Positions 60,092 through 64,000 of a stretch of DNA of 64,000 bases are shown here, piece by piece. Made by a program: the position numbers and the translations under genes. Position 1 is the first letter of the stretch. Each line of letters begins with the position of its first letter. The stretch comes from Malurus cyaneus samueli (Eukaryota; Chordata; Aves; Passeriformes; Maluridae): positions 9,624,696 through 9,688,695 of the forward strand of contig CM019228.1 of assembly GCA_009741485.1 (NCBI GenBank). The letters are read 5' to 3'. The notes below the pieces were generated by a model. It ran no database searches. It was not told where the DNA came from and saw only the letters and a list, made by a program, of their open reading frames with translations.

Positions 60092-63000
60092 CTGTGGAAG
60101 GGAGAAAGCACCTATTACCAACTCCTTATGACACACCACGCAAAATCAGAGTAAGTGTAAGTGCCTTACATGCTGTACCTACTGAAATCTTAGAAACATA
60201 CCAAATGTCTTATCTGGTTTAACAATTCCAGACATGGGAACTATTCAAACACAGGTCAGACTTAGGAAACAGGTCTGGAAATGGATTCATGAAGTAATTC
60301 ATCCTAAATACTCCCTAGCACCACTTTGATCATACAGGTGACCAAAGCAATAAATTATCAGTGCCAGCTGGAGGAACTCCAGCACGGGCAGGGCTTTAGG
60401 GGTATGTTGAAAGCCTTGATTCTCTTAATGCTGCACTATAAAGTTGTGCAGTACAGGTGTTGCTGATTTCTTCAGGGCTGAGCATAAGAATACCGCTGAA
60501 GGCCTAAATAAAAATAAGAATGTTCCACTTAATCTATTTCATAAGAGATTTCCAACACATTCTGAGGCTGTAGGCACCACACAGACAAAAGAAGAACAAG
60601 GTGACACAGCCTTGCTAGGAACAATTACGGTTTTCTATGTCTCATACCTCAAGCACTTCTTCACCCGCTCTCATCTTCAGAAGGTTGACGATTGCCTGGT
60701 CACTGTAGGCTCTTACACTGGTGTTTTTATCTTTTGTGTTATCCAGAAGTGCTTTGAGAATTGGTTTAATTGTCTGAGGATCCAATGGGGGAAGATGGCT
60801 TTTATTTGCCCACCAAATCATCTTTTCTGCAACTAACTTTATGTCACTGGATGAGTTCTGAAGACACTGAAGGAGACAAAGATACATTTACATTCAGATA
60901 TACCAAAGATGTGTATTTAAAGCGGGTGGGATTCAGGGAGGGCAAGCAATGAACCCAGCCACACACCAAAAGAAAGAAATTTTGAATAAAAATATTTAAA
61001 TAGATATGAACTGAAAAAGATGTGTTAACTTCAATTGATCAAAAGATTGTTAACTTCAATTAAGGTAAGGTAAGGTGAGTTCTGGTATTTGATGCATTTC
61101 TAACAAAGGCTGTTTGACCTTCAGCAGCCTTAAAAACCTGATGCTTCTCCCCCCTCTTCTCTGCCTCTCTGCCAGCTGTTTGCTACTGCAAAAGAAAAAT
61201 GCATTTATAAGAACCAGACCAGGGAGTTAGCACAGAAAGCTCAAAAGCAAAATTCCATATTAGAGCTGGGATGGCAGTACTGTATTCACAGCTTCAAAGT
61301 AGGCTGATACAGTGATTCTACCTGCAGTCTGCCTCAAAAAGAAACACCTGCATTTTCAGGGATTTGATAGAGCCACCCATAAGTTATGTCAAACAGAGGG
61401 TCAGATCACATGAGAACATCACTAGGTAGTTATTATAAAAATTCTTACCTTAATAAAGAGGCTGGAAAGTTTGGGAGGCAGGTTGCCTCCTCCTTCCATG
61501 TGGTATTTCATGAGAAAGCCCATCCCTCTGATGCCACTAACTGCAATGGGGATCTTCAACATAAAGACAAGAATTGTATTACTACAGCAGAATTCAACAG
61601 CCTTTATAACCAAACTCATGGTCTGACAGCTTTTGTGAAAGGCTAAACTCACCTTTCAAAAGAACAGCAGCATTGAAGCTGGGAAACATGGGTTAATGTT
61701 ACTATGTAATATGACCAAAAAAATCCCAACACAACCATGAGCCAGATGGAACAAGGCAGCAGGCTCCACTGAGTCCCCAGGATCCTTACCCTAAACTACT
61801 CATTAAACCTCAGATTTAAAATCTTCCTCCTAAAATGAGTAATTTCCACTTCTTGTAAACCTGGCCTGTGAATGAGAACTCTTTAGGGAAACAGGAGTGT
61901 AATTTACTCCAAATGAAACCTACTCTGCAGTTAAAGAATATTTAATCTTCATCTCCCCAGAGATCAGAACTCAAAGAACCAGAACAGTTTTTTAATTTCA
62001 CCATAAAAGCTGCATCTAGCCAAGGGAGAATCTTCAGATGGCACCTGGGAGTTTTGTCCTGGTTGGTAACACAGGAGGCTGGTCACACACCTTTCATTCC
62101 TGCTCCCAACAAGTGCCTGCACCAGCACTCAGCCACTCTCGGGCAGGACTCACCCTGTCGGCCGTGGCATTGCTGAGGATCATCTCCTGGACACTGTTGT
62201 AGTATTTTGGGGAACACAGCCTGCCAGGAGCCACGTTCACAGCCACGGAGAGAGCCAGGCTCCGGCCGTGCCTCACCATCCAGTCGATGCCAGAGATGTC
62301 TGCTGCAGAGGAAAGAAAGAACAATGGCAGCGCTCCTGCTATCCATTCCTTTTCATCTGAGAAGGCTTTTGGCAGTTCGTCAATTCACTCCCATAAAATG
62401 AAATAAGGAGCAACATCTAAAGCAATGCCTTGCTTCCTCCGTTTCTCACAAAATGACATACAGACAGAGAGAAAATGCAACACCTTTTCTAGGTAGGAAC
62501 ACCACCTGGGCAGGCAGGGAAGCAGACACAAACAAGGGACTCTCTTGTTCAACTCAGATACTTTTAATGGTTTCAAAATTAGACTCCAAGCTTTGACTCT
62601 CTAATAAAATTATAAAAATCATCTGTAATTTGACCAGCCAACAGACTCCCTTTTTAATCCCACAGGGGAGAGTAATCCATAACACTCTCAAACACTGGGA
62701 TTCTATAAAATTCTTGGTTTTTTTTAACTTAGAGGCAAATTAGTTAATTCTCCAAAAGCATGTGAGACCATCAAATGTGGTCTGCAATTAGCATCTGCCA
62801 ACCCAAGATCACAGTGCCCTCCCAAATGGTCATCCTGTCATGTCCAGCTGTCTCTATGTCAGCACTAGCAATTACTCCACCATGCTGGTACTTTTATCAA
62901 GTCATCTGATAACAAATCCAGAGAAAAAATATGTCTGGGTAACCCCCCCTGACAACCAGTTACCTGTGCTCCCTGTGTACCAGTGCATAAATTAAGAGCC

Positions 63001-63224
63001 ATGAGCAAAGAAAAGCACAAGAAAATACAGAACAGATTCAGTCACAAAGTTAACCTGAACCAATGGCTGAGAAGGAATCTTCCCTGCTTTCAGAATCTGT
63101 TCCAGTCCTGTAAATAGCTTCACCTACCCAGTAAGTGCTGGTGGAGAACAGTGCTGAGCTCCTCATCGGACAGAAAGGCACACAGCTCTGCCAGGCAGCC
63201 GGCTGAGGCCATACGGGTGGCATC
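59966..63224 (-). CDS. GCN1: GCN1 3' part (last five coding exons), activator of GCN2
   Basis: Exons on the minus strand: 63224-63128, 62302-62154, 61553-61449, 60866-60648 and 60091-59966. They join in one frame to 231 residues ending in DDTILT and TGA, matching the C-terminus of GCN1 (GCN1L1) as I know it. The full protein is about 2,670 residues of HEAT/ARM repeats, so more than 90% lies to the right of this window. Known role: it binds ribosomes, including collided ones, and with GCN20/ABCF3 activates the eIF2-alpha kinase GCN2 on amino-acid shortage. Recognisable blocks are DATRMASAGCLAELCAFL, SGIDWMVRHGRSLALSVA, VSGIRGMGFLM, LVAEKMIWWANK and NTSVRAYSDQAIVNLLKM, typical of paired-helix HEAT units. 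Co-orientation with RAB35 matches the vertebrate order. Confidence 0.95.
60092..60647 (-). other. GCN1: GCN1 last intron
   Basis: GT-AG intron of 556 nt. Nothing else is recognised. Confidence 0.9.
60648..60866 (-). CDS. GCN1: GCN1 exon (second from last)
   Basis: Minus-strand acceptor ctccttcag|tgt, donor cttgag|gtatga; phase 0 at both ends. It encodes CLQNSSSDIKLVAEKMIWW through KMRAGEEVLE (73 residues), two HEAT-type repeats. Confidence 0.95.
60867..61448 (-). other. GCN1: GCN1 intron
   Basis: GT-AG intron of 582 nt. It holds a short AAGGT tandem at about 61060-61077 and nothing else. Confidence 0.9.
61449..61553 (-). CDS. GCN1: GCN1 exon (third from last)
   Basis: Minus-strand acceptor atgttgaag|atc, donor attaag|gtaaga; phase 0 at both ends. 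It encodes IPIAVSGIRGMGFLMKYHME through KLSSLFIK (35 residues). Confidence 0.94.
61554..62153 (-). other. GCN1: GCN1 intron
   Basis: GT-AG intron of 600 nt. No feature is recognised. Confidence 0.9.
62154..62302 (-). CDS. GCN1: GCN1 exon (fourth from last)
   Basis: Minus-strand acceptor ctctgcag|cagac, donor gacagg|gtgagt. It encodes (A)DISGIDWMVRHGRSLALS through QEMILSNATADR. The acceptor is a NAGNAG (cagcag), so use of the second AG would drop the Ala in frame. Confidence 0.94.
62303..63127 (-). other. GCN1: GCN1 intron
   Basis: GT-AG intron of 825 nt. No feature is recognised; the minus-strand acceptor tract (tttctttcctctgcag) is strong. Confidence 0.9.
63128..63224 (-). CDS. GCN1: GCN1 exon (fifth from last)
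   Basis: Minus-strand acceptor cctgtcag|gat, donor ttactgg|gtaggt. It encodes DATRMASAGCLAELCAFL through STVLHQHLL plus one base of the next codon. It is the 5'-most GCN1 exon seen here; 63225-64000 shows only intron. Confidence 0.93.
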
Positions 63225-64000
63225 CTGACAGGGGATGGCAGAACAGAGAACATGGCTTCAGCTCAATACACCCCAAAGACAGGCAGCAAGAAGAACAAGT
63301 GTCAGAAGATGACAGGAAATAAAGAGGAGGAGAAAATAAATAGTAGTATTTCCCTCCTACTCCCTGTGGATTTTTGGCAGTTCACATGGCTTTCCATACA
63401 TAATGGAATTTAAAGCCAAATCTATGGTCAGAAAATCCAACAGAGACTGAAGAATTACAGATCTTAGATCTAAGTTCTGATTTGTTAAATGGAAAAGTCA
63501 TAAAGATTAAAGTCAATGTTTTAGAAGATGAGTTCACAAGAATTTAGTTTAGATTCACTTACTGTAAGTGTTATTTCCAGCCATCGCTGGATGAGCTGAT
63601 CTCTGTGATAAACTCTTACTAGTTTCCTTAACACTCCCAGCTTTTGGTATTTTGACTTCTTTATGTGACCATCTAATTACTGTCCTCTCCTCACCAAAAT
63701 TTACAACCCACTGGGAATCTTTCAATTTTTGGCTTTCTAGCATGCCAACAGTTGTATGTCTGTTACAGAGACTGACGTAAGAAAATTATCTAATCTCACT
63801 CATGTGATTGTATTTGCCATATACAGAAGACCCTGTATTAAACTTGGAGAGCTTCTGACTTGTTGAAGAAAAATTTGCCATTATCTGAAAAATTTCTCAC
63901 ACTGAACGATAAACCTCACTTGAGAGGCTACAAACACCCACCCATGCAATACAGCAAAGGTACTGCAGGTTTTCTCCAAGATAAAAAGCAAATCTTGGCT
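63225..64000 (-). other. GCN1: GCN1 intron (partial, runs off window)
   Basis: No GCN1-like coding segment was found on the minus strand; the next upstream exon should lie beyond 64000. A 62-codon minus-strand frame at 63555-63743 has no GCN1 character. Confidence 0.8.

Overview
The window looks like nuclear DNA of a bird. It has vertebrate split genes with GT-AG introns, a CpG-island promoter, (CA)n, (CT)n and (TTG)n microsatellites, and CR1 LINE fragments of the avian/reptilian type. No bacterial, viral or organellar gene is visible. Three genes can be read exon by exon: BICDL1 (+ strand), RAB35 (- strand) and the 3' end of GCN1 (- strand). This is the BICDL1-RAB35-GCN1 order known from human 12q24 and conserved across amniotes. 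The species cannot be settled from the sequence alone.

Layout. 1-21612 is intronic sequence of BICDL1; its first coding exon(s) lie left of the window. It holds no recognisable exon, but it does hold two CR1 copies, a short CpG-rich block with an RFX X-box and a CRE-like site near 6.4-6.6 kb, and an AT-rich, homeodomain-core-rich stretch at 17.4-18.8 kb. Eight BICDL1 coding exons follow (21613-35938; 419 residues plus stop). A long 3' UTR then ends near 39.89 kb, with a cluster of Pumilio-type sites just before the poly(A) signal. RAB35 lies tail-to-tail with it. Its six coding exons run from 55480 down to 43246, and its 3' UTR goes down to about 41.1 or 40.75 kb. Its CpG-island promoter (about 55.19-55.79 kb) carries four copies of an NRF1-type palindrome. 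After about 3.6 kb of intergenic DNA comes the GCN1 3' UTR, and the last five GCN1 coding exons lie between 59966 and 63224.

Functions. BICDL1 is a coiled-coil dynein-dynactin adaptor for Rab6 vesicles. RAB35 is a small GTPase of endocytic recycling. GCN1 is the ribosome-bound HEAT-repeat activator of the kinase GCN2. They are neighbours by conserved synteny, not an operon. BICDL1 and RAB35 share a membrane-traffic theme.

The most striking anomaly is RAB35 exon 1. Compared with the near-invariant RAB35 N-terminus it has three single-base deletions within about 25 nt (net -3). They keep the exon-2 frame but scramble residues 7-15, including the first glycine of the P-loop. A consensus error in GC-rich sequence is the likeliest explanation. 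A real lesion or an alternative first exon would be important. I found no convincing new multi-gene system. The other leads are candidate regulatory elements (X-box/CpG blocks, Pumilio cluster, NRF1 array), two coding-phase minisatellites and a long antisense ORF.
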